The notes under the pieces are model-generated. The model did not search any database and was not told the origin of the DNA. It saw nothing but the letters and a program-made list of their open reading frames with translations. Made by a program: the position numbers and the translations under genes. Below, piece after piece: positions 1 through 7,661 of a stretch of 64,000 bases of DNA. Origin of the DNA: Candidatus Pseudobacter hemicellulosilyticus (GTDB lineage: Bacteria; Bacteroidota; Bacteroidia; Chitinophagales; Chitinophagaceae); NCBI GenBank assembly GCA_029202545.1, contig CP119311.1, positions 2,108,001-2,172,000 on the forward strand. Direction: 5' to 3'. The stretch's first letter is position 1, and every line of letters begins with the position of its first letter.

Positions 1-917
1 TCTCCGGTAAGCTGGACTACTACAATAAACATGGCCAGGATATTATGGGTACCATTACCCTGCCCGGTGCTACAGGGGTTACCAGCCAGCGCTTCAACAA
101 TGCTGAAGTGATGAATACAGGCATAGAGCTGGAGCTGACCACTAATGTCAGGATCGCCAACAAGTTTGGCTATTCTCCTACCTTAACCTATGCCTATAAC
201 CAGAACGAGATCAGGAATCTTTATTTCCCCAATCAATACGCCTATGCGCTGGTAGCGGATCCTTATGTGCAGGGCAGGCCGGTAGGCGCCGTGTATAGTT
301 ACACCTACGCCGGTATGATTGATGGTACACCGCATGTGGAAGGCCTCAATAAAGCTCCGCACTCCTTTAATGTAGTGTCCCTGCACAATACAGCGCTGGG
401 GCTGCCATTCATGAACTATGAAGGCACTAATATTCCACCCCATACCCTGGGCTGGTTCAACCAGTTCACGTATGATAATTTCTACCTGACCGCACTGGTG
501 GTGGGTAAGTTTGGCGGTGTATACCGCAACCCCATTTTCAACTATGCCACTGGTGTAGGCAGCAGCAAGACATCGGTCAGCAAGCTGGTATCGGACGTGT
601 TTGCCGGCGACCAGAATATTCCTGAATTCGGTCTGCCCAATAATGCCCAGTACTACCTCTGGGACCGGTATGCTCCCTACCTGGATGTACTGGTGGAGCG
701 TTCAGATTATGTGGAGCTGAAGGAACTGTCGCTGGGATATAATCTGCCCACTGATCTCATCTCACGCGCCAGCTTCAAGTCGGCCCGTGTTTTCTTCCAG
801 GTGCGTAACCTGGGGCTGTTGTACAAAGCCAATTCAAAAGGGTATCATCCGGAATGGTTGCCCGGCAGTATCCGTCCTGTAACTACTTACACTATCGGGG
901 CGAATGTTCAACTCTAA
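1..917 (+). CDS. SusC-family TonB-dependent outer-membrane receptor, C-terminal part
   Basis: The window opens inside this gene; the reading frame starts at base 3 and runs without a stop to TAA at 915-917, leaving about 304 residues. They form the last strands of a TonB-dependent beta-barrel: alternating aromatic/polar segments, a late 'ELKELSLGYNLP' motif and a terminal 'YTIGANVQL' strand ending in a hydrophobic residue, as is usual for SusC/RagA proteins. SusC forms the barrel through which a large ligand is pulled, with the SusD lipoprotein as lid. The susD gene follows 10 bases later (from 928), as in nearly all such loci. The plug and N-terminal signalling domains lie outside the window, so substrate and regulation cannot be judged. 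Confidence 0.93.
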   Translation, partial: SGKLDYYNKHGQDIMGTITLPGATGVTSQRFNNAEVMNTGIELELTTNVRIANKFGYSPTLTYAYNQNEIRNLYFPNQYAYALVADPYVQGRPVGAVYSYTYAGMIDGTPHVEGLNKAPHSFNVVSLHNTALGLPFMNYEGTNIPPHTLGWFNQFTYDNFYLTALVVGKFGGVYRNPIFNYATGVGSSKTSVSKLVSDVFAGDQNIPEFGLPNNAQYYLWDRYAPYLDVLVERSDYVELKELSLGYNLPTDLISRASFKSARVFFQVRNLGLLYKANSKGYHPEWLPGSIRPVTTYTIGANVQL

Positions 918-927
918 TCTTGTAAAC

Positions 928-2394
928 ATGAAGAAACTATCATCTATATTTTGCTTGTGGGCCGTGCTGCTGAGCTCCTGCGAGAAATACTTATCGGAAG
1001 AACCGAAGAAACAGGTCACTATTCAGAATGCAGAGCAGCTGGATGCACTGATGAATAACGTAAATCGTTATGAAACCAACTACGCAGCTGGTTATGCCAC
1101 GGATGATACCGAAATACCCAAGGACATTTTTGCGGCCAATACCACGCGGTTTACCCTGGCCTATATGTTTTATTATGTCCTGGACCCGGAAGCCATGGCC
1201 ACAGCAGCTACCGATGCGCTCTGGAATGCTGAGTATACAAAGATCCTGCAGGCCAACCTGGTGCTGTTCAACCTGGACAAGATCACTGGCACCGAGCAGG
1301 AAAAGAATATACTCAAGGCCGATGCGCTCTTTATCCGCGGCTATTCCAACTGGTTGCTGGTAAACCATTACGCCATGCCCTGGAAACCCGGTGTTAACGA
1401 TGACGCTCAGGGTATTCCCCTGAAGAAGAGCATCGATTATGCCGAGTCCCTGGAGCGGGCCACACTGAAGCAAACCTATGATGCTATCCTGGAAGACATT
1501 ACCACTGCCGCCAGCCTGACGCCTAATGATGATGTACAGGACAGGCTCCGCTGGCGGGTTAGCAGGAAAGCGATCAGCGCCTTTCTCAGCCGCTACTACC
1601 TGTTCCTGGGCGATTATGATAAAACCATCCAGTATGCCGATGAAGCACTCGGCTCTTCAACGGCCAAACTGTACGATTACAAGACCATCATTGCCGGTAA
1701 TTCAGCCTCCTTTACAAATCCCGTGGCAACGCTGACCTATTCCGAGCTCAATGACTGGGCTGCCAGCAAGTTCCTTTTCTGGAGTGAATTTTATTATACA
1801 CGCTATAGCTATATCGCTACGCAGTGGTATGTGCCCAGTGCAGGCCTTCGCAGCCTGTATGATCAGGGCAATGACCTGCGCTTCAAATGGTTCTTTATTC
1901 CCAACGGTGGCCGCCGGATGAGCGTGGTGGACGCCAATAGCTGGCGCTACACCGTTTTCAATGATGGCCGCTACCTTCCTTCCGGTCCTACTATTGCCGA
2001 AGTATTGCTGAACAAAGCCGAAGCCATGGCGCGGACGGACAAGTGGAGTACGGCCCTTACTCCGGTGAATACGCTCCGTGAAAAACGGATGACCACCCCG
2101 GATCCCCTGGCAGCAAGCTCCCAGGATGATGCCATTGCCAAAGTGCTGCAGGAGCGCCGCCGCGAATTGCCCTTCGCCTACCGCTTCCTGGATATCCGCC
2201 GCTTCAGCGCCAATAATTACCCGGCCGATGATGTTACGGTAACCCGTGATTTCTGGCAGGTGAACCAGGGCGGTGTGGATGTCACCACCCCCAGGACCTA
2301 TACCCTGGAGCCCGGTAGTCCCCGCTATGCATTGCCCATCACTACTGTAGAGATCAATAACAGTCAGGGCGCTCTCAAACAGAATCCTTATTAA
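928..2394 (+). CDS. SusD/RagB-family outer-membrane lipoprotein
   Basis: Surface lipoprotein that captures substrate for the SusC barrel encoded just upstream. I prefer the ATG at 928 over the earlier in-frame ATG at 904, because 904 overlaps the SusC gene and 928 begins a clean lipoprotein signal (MKKLSSIFCLWAVLLSSC, with Cys17 as the lipidated residue). The protein is then about 488 residues, normal for SusD. The central part is rich in helix/TPR-like segments and the C-terminal part has the typical 'ERRRELPFAYRFLDIRR' block followed by an 'LPIT..EI' ending. Substrate cannot be read from sequence. The neighbouring redox genes suggest a protein or peptide-related substrate rather than a glycan, but that is only inference. 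Confidence 0.93.
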   Translation: MKKLSSIFCLWAVLLSSCEKYLSEEPKKQVTIQNAEQLDALMNNVNRYETNYAAGYATDDTEIPKDIFAANTTRFTLAYMFYYVLDPEAMATAATDALWNAEYTKILQANLVLFNLDKITGTEQEKNILKADALFIRGYSNWLLVNHYAMPWKPGVNDDAQGIPLKKSIDYAESLERATLKQTYDAILEDITTAASLTPNDDVQDRLRWRVSRKAISAFLSRYYLFLGDYDKTIQYADEALGSSTAKLYDYKTIIAGNSASFTNPVATLTYSELNDWAASKFLFWSEFYYTRYSYIATQWYVPSAGLRSLYDQGNDLRFKWFFIPNGGRRMSVVDANSWRYTVFNDGRYLPSGPTIAEVLLNKAEAMARTDKWSTALTPVNTLREKRMTTPDPLAASSQDDAIAKVLQERRRELPFAYRFLDIRRFSANNYPADDVTVTRDFWQVNQGGVDVTTPRTYTLEPGSPRYALPITTVEINNSQGALKQNPY

Positions 2395-2400
2395 ATAAAT

Positions 2401-2495
2401 GAGGGGCTGACCAAAAAGCGGTACGGGTGATGGAGACGAAAGGTCGTTTACACCATGCTCGGCGCCTTCACAAACCTTTTTGGTCAGTCCCCCTC
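2401..2495 (+). promoter_or_regulatory. Long inverted repeat in the susD to downstream-gene gap
   Basis: Left arm 2401-2418 (GAGGGGCTGACCAAAAAG) pairs with right arm 2476-2495, which is its reverse complement apart from two extra bases. The arms flank a 57-base loop that itself contains a small ACGA/TCGT hairpin. No run of T follows, so it is not a standard terminator. It could set the relative expression of the genes on either side, stabilise the upstream mRNA, or be a small palindromic repeat element. No second copy was noticed in the window. Confidence 0.55.
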
Positions 2496-2511
2496 TTCAA
2501 ATGCTGCAATT

Positions 2512-4428
2512 ATGAAGAAGACTTTCCTGTTGTTGTGCTGCTTTTCAATGGCGTTGGCTGCCATGGCGCAGCAGCAACCGCTCAAAGTATTGTATGTAGG
2601 CGGCTCCGCCAACTGGGAGAATGACGCCTTCAAAAAGCCGGAAGATAAACAGCAGGACGTATTGCGCCGCATGCTTTCCTTCCGGGATATGCTGCAAACC
2701 TATTTCAGCAAAGTGGACACTATCAGTGCTGCCGCTTATACCCAGCAACTCTCCGATAAGTACGATGTAACCATATTTGATGGCACACCAAAGGCCATCT
2801 CCGAAAGAAAGACCATCAAGGATGCCAGTGGCCGTGTGACCAAATATGAACCTGCCGGTTATCTGACCGAAGACTTCAGCAAGCCGGTATTATTTATTGG
2901 TGAGCTGGGGGAGAAGATGGGCCGCAGTATTGGCCTGAAGCTTGACTGGTACTGCCTTTGCCTGGATGCACAGGCGCATAGTTTTAAGAAAGAGCATGCT
3001 ATTTTCAAAGGACCTTTCAAAGTGGCCATGACCCTGGAGCAGCAGCCCACGCCCGAAGATGCTTTCCATTACGAGTATTTCCTTGGAAAGAAAACACCGG
3101 CCACCCTGCCTATGTGGCGGGTACAGACCAAGGGATACAAGACGGATAAGAATTTCCGGATCGGCATGGTAGCCCGCCCCTGGGGATTTGAAGATTCACC
3201 CGATGCAGAAAGTATTTCCAGTGGCGTCTGCGCCAAAACCCTGGATGCAGTGGCCCTGGGCCGTCATGGCAATTTTTTTCACTGGGGTTTTGCCGCCTCT
3301 CCTGAGTACATGACCAAAGAGGCACAGGCCGTGATGGCCAATGCTATTGTCTATATTTCAAAATTTGATGGTAAAGGCGTTATCGCCCGTAAATACCTGG
3401 ACCGCCGCGCTACCCGCGAGTACCTCAAGGAAAAGAAATACTACGCTACCAAAGATGCCTACGAGATGAACCGTCAGTCTAATATTCGTTTCGATAGCAT
3501 GATGCTGGCGGAAAAAAAGGAAGCTGAGGTCAAACAGGCCAAAGGCGATAGCCTGAGCAGCATGGAGCAACGTTCTCTTTCGTATACTACACAGCCTCAG
3601 CTATCCTTCGGGGATTTCCTGAAGAAGCAGCAGAAAGACCTGTTCCCCAAATTCGGAATGGATTCAAAGGCTTACCTGAATTACTATGACCAGAACAAGG
3701 ATTATTTCTACTCCCACGATGCCATGTATGAGATCAGCATTGACGAGGACGTAAAAAGCCTGGGCGTTCCTTACTATGACCTCCGCCTGCTGGACAAAGC
3801 CATTGGCCTGCTGGAAAAAGGAACGGATACCGAAAAAGCAAAACGCATTCTCAGCCGCTATACCCTGGTGCAGTTTGATACGCCGGCTGCCTGGAGGAAA
3901 TGGTATGAGGCCAATAAGAAACGCATGTTCTTCACCGAGACCGGCGGGTATTATTTCATGATCAACACCTATGATAGATCGGTGGAAGGAAATGATTATA
4001 AGAAAAAGGAACAGTCGGTTACCCTGAATAAGATTGAGCCCGGTGATACGGATCATAACAATGCGGTGCGCCTGGCCGCGGGTGTTGTGGATAAAGGGAA
4101 TGATGTAAAACAGATTGTGGTGAAGTTCAGTATCCATCCGGGCTACCACCTCTATGCTTATGTATCAGACCTGGATCCATTTATTCCTACGGAGCTGTCT
4201 ATACAGCTGCCGGCAGGTTATACCGCCAGGGGTAAGCTGGTAAAGCCTTCTTTCAAATATTACAATGAGTCCGGTACTACCATTTACACCGATGAGATCA
4301 CGTTCACACAGGATATCACCGGTTCCGGTGCAGGTGAAGCGGTGTGCCTGGTCAGCTACCAGTGCTGTGATGATCATATTTGTTTTCCACCGGTGAAGGA
4401 CGAACCCTATAAAGTGGTCCTGAACTGA
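2512..4428 (+). CDS. Secreted protein: amidotransferase-like domain plus DsbD N-terminal-like domain
   Basis: About 638 residues. The start at 2512 is chosen because it begins a signal peptide (MKKTFLLLCCFSMALAAMAQ); the in-frame ATG at 2455 would add 19 unlikely residues and lies in the inverted repeat. Residues about 22-290 resemble the class I glutamine amidotransferase-like/ThuA fold ('KVLYVGGSANWEN' first strand, 'GRHGNFFHWGF' near its end). I cannot confirm catalytic residues. The last about 100 residues match the periplasmic N-terminal domain of DsbD ('HPGYHLYAY', then 'YQCCDDHICFPP' with Cys619 and Cys624 as the probable redox pair). The membrane and thioredoxin parts of DsbD are absent. 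It sits between SusD and a TlpA thioredoxin, suggesting a periplasmic thiol-exchange role for the locus. The C-terminal assignment is strong, the N-terminal one moderate. Confidence 0.75.
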   Translation: MKKTFLLLCCFSMALAAMAQQQPLKVLYVGGSANWENDAFKKPEDKQQDVLRRMLSFRDMLQTYFSKVDTISAAAYTQQLSDKYDVTIFDGTPKAISERKTIKDASGRVTKYEPAGYLTEDFSKPVLFIGELGEKMGRSIGLKLDWYCLCLDAQAHSFKKEHAIFKGPFKVAMTLEQQPTPEDAFHYEYFLGKKTPATLPMWRVQTKGYKTDKNFRIGMVARPWGFEDSPDAESISSGVCAKTLDAVALGRHGNFFHWGFAASPEYMTKEAQAVMANAIVYISKFDGKGVIARKYLDRRATREYLKEKKYYATKDAYEMNRQSNIRFDSMMLAEKKEAEVKQAKGDSLSSMEQRSLSYTTQPQLSFGDFLKKQQKDLFPKFGMDSKAYLNYYDQNKDYFYSHDAMYEISIDEDVKSLGVPYYDLRLLDKAIGLLEKGTDTEKAKRILSRYTLVQFDTPAAWRKWYEANKKRMFFTETGGYYFMINTYDRSVEGNDYKKKEQSVTLNKIEPGDTDHNNAVRLAAGVVDKGNDVKQIVVKFSIHPGYHLYAYVSDLDPFIPTELSIQLPAGYTARGKLVKPSFKYYNESGTTIYTDEITFTQDITGSGAGEAVCLVSYQCCDDHICFPPVKDEPYKVVLN

Positions 4429-4456
4429 TTGTACTGTACGTTAAAATAAATGCACT

Positions 4457-5998
4457 ATGTATACTATTCGTTGGAATGCCGGGATCCGCTGCCTGCTGGT
4501 AGCCTGCCTGTTGTTGCAGTCGTCAGCAATGCTGTGGGCGCAGGAAGGGAAGAAAAAAACGCAGGCTGATCCTGCTGAGATTGCTGAGCTGAAAAAAGCG
4601 GTGGAAGCGGATCTCAAAAATGCGGAAGCGCATGCTGCTTATATCAAAGCAGTAGGCGCGGAAGATACCAGCCTCAATACCCAGTATCAGCAGTGGAGCA
4701 GTCAGCATCCTGACCTGTTTGAAATTCCGCTGGCCTATGCCGAAGCCCTGTACCGGGCGGAGTTGCCTGCGGCCAAGCCCTGGCTGGAAAAGCTGGTACA
4801 GCTGAATCCCGGTTATGCCAAAGGCTACCAGATGTTATGGATAGATGCCGAGCGCTGGGGCGATTTTGCGGCCGGCAGGGAGTTCCTGCGCAAAGCCGTG
4901 GAAGCAGATCCTTCTTCCCCCGATCATGCTTTCTATTATGCCAGCTCTTTTAATAATGTAGATTCTGCCAGGCACCACCAGCTGATGCTGGCCATGGACC
5001 AAAAGTTCCCGGGCACGGAAAGGGCTGCGCAGGCGCTGTACTGGCTGGCCAACAGGAGTAAATCGCCCAAAATAAAAGAAGAAGTGTACCAGCTGACAAA
5101 ATCCAGGTACAACCTGGTAAGATCCAACTGGGCTTCCGGTGCTATGTCGGAATATTATGATTTCCTGCTGAAAGATAAACCAGCTAAAGCACTGGCGTTG
5201 AGTCAGCATATGCTGACGCTGGATACGGCGCAGAATTTCCGCAAACCCTGGGAACAGCGCCGTGATATCAGCAAAGCGCTGACAGAAGCCGATAAGCTGA
5301 TAGCCGCTAAAAAATATGCAGCAGCATTTGACCTGCTCAACCCGGTAAAACCTATGCGCTATTCCAGCTCCAGTGAGGTATTGCTGAATGCCAAGATGAA
5401 AGCGCTGGCAGGGAAAGGTGAATACAGCAAAGCTTATGATACGGTCTTAGTTGCCTATTCTATTTCACCCACAGATGAGCTGATTGGCCTGCTGAAACAA
5501 TATGCCCGCAAACTGGGCAAGCCCGAAAGCAGCATTGAGCAGGAGGTCTGGGCCAAAAGAAAAGCAGCCGGTAAACCCGCCACCGTTTTCAACCTCGACA
5601 ATTACCTGACACCCGGAAAAACTTCCCTGGCCGATCTGAAAGGCAAGGTGGTCCTGGTCACTTACTGGTTCCCGGGTTGCGGACCATGCAGGGGCGAGTT
5701 CCCGCACTTTGAAAATGTGGTGCAGCAATTCAGCAAGGACCAGCTGGCTTATATCGGCATCAATATGGCCCATGAGCAGGATCCTTATGTGGCGCCCTTC
5801 ATGCGGCAGAGCGGTTACAGCTTTGTCCCTGTACGGGATGAGCCGGACAACCGGGGTAACCTGGAAGCCCGTGGTGCGCCTACCAATTACCTGATTGACA
5901 AGAACGGGAATATCATCTTCGCTAATTTCCGGACCCATGCGCACAATGAACGTACGCTGGAACTGATGATCCGGGAACTGCTGGCTGCGGGCGTGTAA
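4457..5998 (+). CDS. TPR-containing TlpA-family thioredoxin
   Basis: Periplasmic thiol-disulfide protein of 513 residues. Residues 1-28 are a signal peptide ending near 'MLWAQ'. Residues about 35-360 are helical repeats of TPR type. The C-terminal about 140 residues form a TlpA/AhpC-TSA thioredoxin domain with the active site Cys408-Gly-Pro-Cys411 in 'WFPGCGPCRGEF' and the cis-Pro loop 'GAPTNYLID'. It reduces or isomerises disulfides in exported proteins. It lies 28 bases after the DsbD-N-like protein, so the two are probably co-transcribed and could exchange electrons, though no membrane electron carrier is encoded here. The perfect terminator just downstream closes the operon. Confidence 0.93.
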   Translation: MYTIRWNAGIRCLLVACLLLQSSAMLWAQEGKKKTQADPAEIAELKKAVEADLKNAEAHAAYIKAVGAEDTSLNTQYQQWSSQHPDLFEIPLAYAEALYRAELPAAKPWLEKLVQLNPGYAKGYQMLWIDAERWGDFAAGREFLRKAVEADPSSPDHAFYYASSFNNVDSARHHQLMLAMDQKFPGTERAAQALYWLANRSKSPKIKEEVYQLTKSRYNLVRSNWASGAMSEYYDFLLKDKPAKALALSQHMLTLDTAQNFRKPWEQRRDISKALTEADKLIAAKKYAAAFDLLNPVKPMRYSSSSEVLLNAKMKALAGKGEYSKAYDTVLVAYSISPTDELIGLLKQYARKLGKPESSIEQEVWAKRKAAGKPATVFNLDNYLTPGKTSLADLKGKVVLVTYWFPGCGPCRGEFPHFENVVQQFSKDQLAYIGINMAHEQDPYVAPFMRQSGYSFVPVRDEPDNRGNLEARGAPTNYLIDKNGNIIFANFRTHAHNERTLELMIRELLAAGV

Positions 5999-6040
5999 GC
6001 GGGCCATCCGCTTTCACCTGTAACCTTTGCTAAAAAGCGT

Positions 6041-6078
6041 AAAAGGGTGTATCGTACTACCGATACACCCTTTTTTTT
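6041..6078 (+). terminator. Rho-independent terminator, probably bidirectional
   Basis: A perfect 10-base stem (6045-6054 with 6061-6070, GGGTGTATCG/CGATACACCC) with a 6-base loop is followed by eight T and preceded by four A. It ends the TlpA operon on the plus strand and, read backwards, can end the DUF805 gene on the minus strand. Confidence 0.92.
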
Positions 6079-6099
6079 ATGGGGGATATTGAAAGTTGA

Positions 6100-6459
6100 T
6101 CAGTTAATAGGTTCTTCCTGCAGGAATTCTTCAAATTCCGGATTTTTGGGGTCTGGTCCATAGTTGTTGGGACCTGTGTCCCCTTCCATTAAAGTCAGGA
6201 TGAAACTGTAAATGGGGATGAACATATACCATGCACTCTTGCCCACATCGTGCATTCTGCGGGCGTTAAGGGCCAATATTGGCAATAAGGTTGCCAGCGC
6301 GTACAGGGGATAAGTAAGGGAAAACTCAAGGTATAGGTCGAATACAGAAAAGAAAATGACAAAAATGCCATGGAAGAGCATAAAATACCAGTATTCTTTT
6401 CTTCTGGCTCTTCCGCTGAATGTGGCATACTTCTCTAATGCGTTGAAAAAATACTTCAT
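6100..6459 (-). CDS. DUF805 family inner-membrane protein
   Basis: Small integral membrane protein of 119 residues. It shows the DUF805 pattern: an N-terminal 'FSGRARRKEYWYFMLF' segment, about three to four hydrophobic helices, and a conserved 'NARRMHDVGKSAWY' motif ahead of the last helix, then a 'GPNNYGPDP' tail. This family (YhaH/YhaI-like) is widespread and has no established biochemical function. It stands alone, convergent with the TlpA operon across the shared terminator. Confidence 0.93.
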   Translation of the reverse strand: MKYFFNALEKYATFSGRARRKEYWYFMLFHGIFVIFFSVFDLYLEFSLTYPLYALATLLPILALNARRMHDVGKSAWYMFIPIYSFILTLMEGDTGPNNYGPDPKNPEFEEFLQEEPIN

Positions 6460-6589
6460 AGATGCAGGTTTGTGTTAAGGGGTTTATTAACACCGTAATC
6501 CTATGAAAAATTCTCAAACAGAAAAATGAGCCTGGTAGTTTCCGGAAAAAATTACGCGGATCTGACGAGCGCAGTATCTGCGAGGGTGT

Positions 6590-7363
6590 TTATACCCACC
6601 CTTCACTCAATGTTTTGGAGATCAGTTCAGCCAATGTCTGGCAGCCGGATTTGGCCAGTATCTTTTTGCGATGGGTGTTGACGGTATGAACAGATAGGAA
6701 CAGCAGCGCTGCAATCTTTTTAGTACTGTTGCCGGCTGCCATCAGTTTCAATACCTCCTGCTCCCGCCGGGTAAAACGGCTGGCGCTGGCTACAGGAGCC
6801 TGGTTGATGGGTACATTGTAAAAGGAAGGTTCCCCTTCCAGGCCGATAAAGGAAAGGCCGGAGGGTTTGTTGTCCTGTTTGAGATGGGTAATATCAGTCT
6901 GTACGCCCAATACCCGGATCACCGCGCCATTCATATCGGTTTGAATGGTGGTGGTCTGCATCAGGATCCACTTGTAATCGCCGTCCATAGTGAGTAGGCG
7001 GTAATCATAGCTGACTTTGTATTTCATCACCTTTTCCATCGGGAGGGCATTAAAGAAAGCGGTCACCTGCTGTTCGTGGGCTACAAAGCGGGGCTTGTCG
7101 TCCGGGTGTATGTTATTATAAATATATTCTACCGTGAATTGTTCTTTGCTGGAGCAACGCATTACTTGCAGCACGCTGTCACTGATGAACTCAAATTCAA
7201 CCCGTGCAAGATTAATGATATAGTAATAGTAATCCCCTACATGAAAGATGTTGAGCAGCTTTTTGTGGACTTCCAGCTGAAAGCTGGGATCCGCCTCGGC
7301 GTCATGGTGCCTGGCGATCTGGTGCCAGGTCTTTTTCATTTCGTCGAATTTGATCAACTCCAT
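6590..7363 (-). CDS. PAS domain LuxR-type transcription regulator
   Basis: 257 residues. Residues about 50-165 form a PAS fold of the PAS_3 type ('YIYNNIHPDDKPRFVAHEQ', then 'DYRLLTMDGDYKWILMQTT'), a module that senses a small ligand or redox state. Residues about 193-257 form a LuxR/GerE helix-turn-helix ('FTRREQEVLKLMAAGNSTKKIA', then 'SVHTVNTHRKKI'). There is no receiver domain, so this is a one-component cytoplasmic regulator. It diverges from the siderophore receptor gene at 7662 across 298 bases and may regulate it; that link is inferred from position only. Confidence 0.9.
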   Translation of the reverse strand: MELIKFDEMKKTWHQIARHHDAEADPSFQLEVHKKLLNIFHVGDYYYYIINLARVEFEFISDSVLQVMRCSSKEQFTVEYIYNNIHPDDKPRFVAHEQQVTAFFNALPMEKVMKYKVSYDYRLLTMDGDYKWILMQTTTIQTDMNGAVIRVLGVQTDITHLKQDNKPSGLSFIGLEGEPSFYNVPINQAPVASASRFTRREQEVLKLMAAGNSTKKIAALLFLSVHTVNTHRKKILAKSGCQTLAELISKTLSEGWV

Positions 7364-7632
7364 AAGCTGCAGATAAAGGGATAGACCGAAAATACAGGAA
7401 ACTGGTAAGAAATACCGCAGCGGCGACCGTCAATTTGGCTTTCAGGCATGTTATTGCTGCGTATGCTGCGCCTTTTTTAAAGACTTCAATTTCCAATACT
7501 GAAAGTTTGCACCCCGCAAAGGTCCGTCATGTCAATAGTTTAGGTAAGCGGTTAAGAATACCCATTTGCCCCGAAATTCCCAATACCGTAACCGCCTTTT
7601 ACTAAATCCGTAAGAGTCAGCAGCTGATCTGG

Positions 7633-7652
7633 GGCCAATTTTGCGGCCAAAT
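7633..7652 (+). promoter_or_regulatory. Direct repeat upstream of the siderophore receptor
   Basis: GGCCAATT and GGCCAAAT are repeated 12 bases apart (about one helical turn) ending 10 bases before the receptor start. The first copy overlaps CAATTTTG, one base off the Bacteroidota -7 element TAnnTTTG. It could be a regulator site for the receptor promoter, but the signal is weak. The rest of the 7364-7661 gap shows nothing I can name. Confidence 0.25.
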
Positions 7653-7661
7653 TAACTATTT

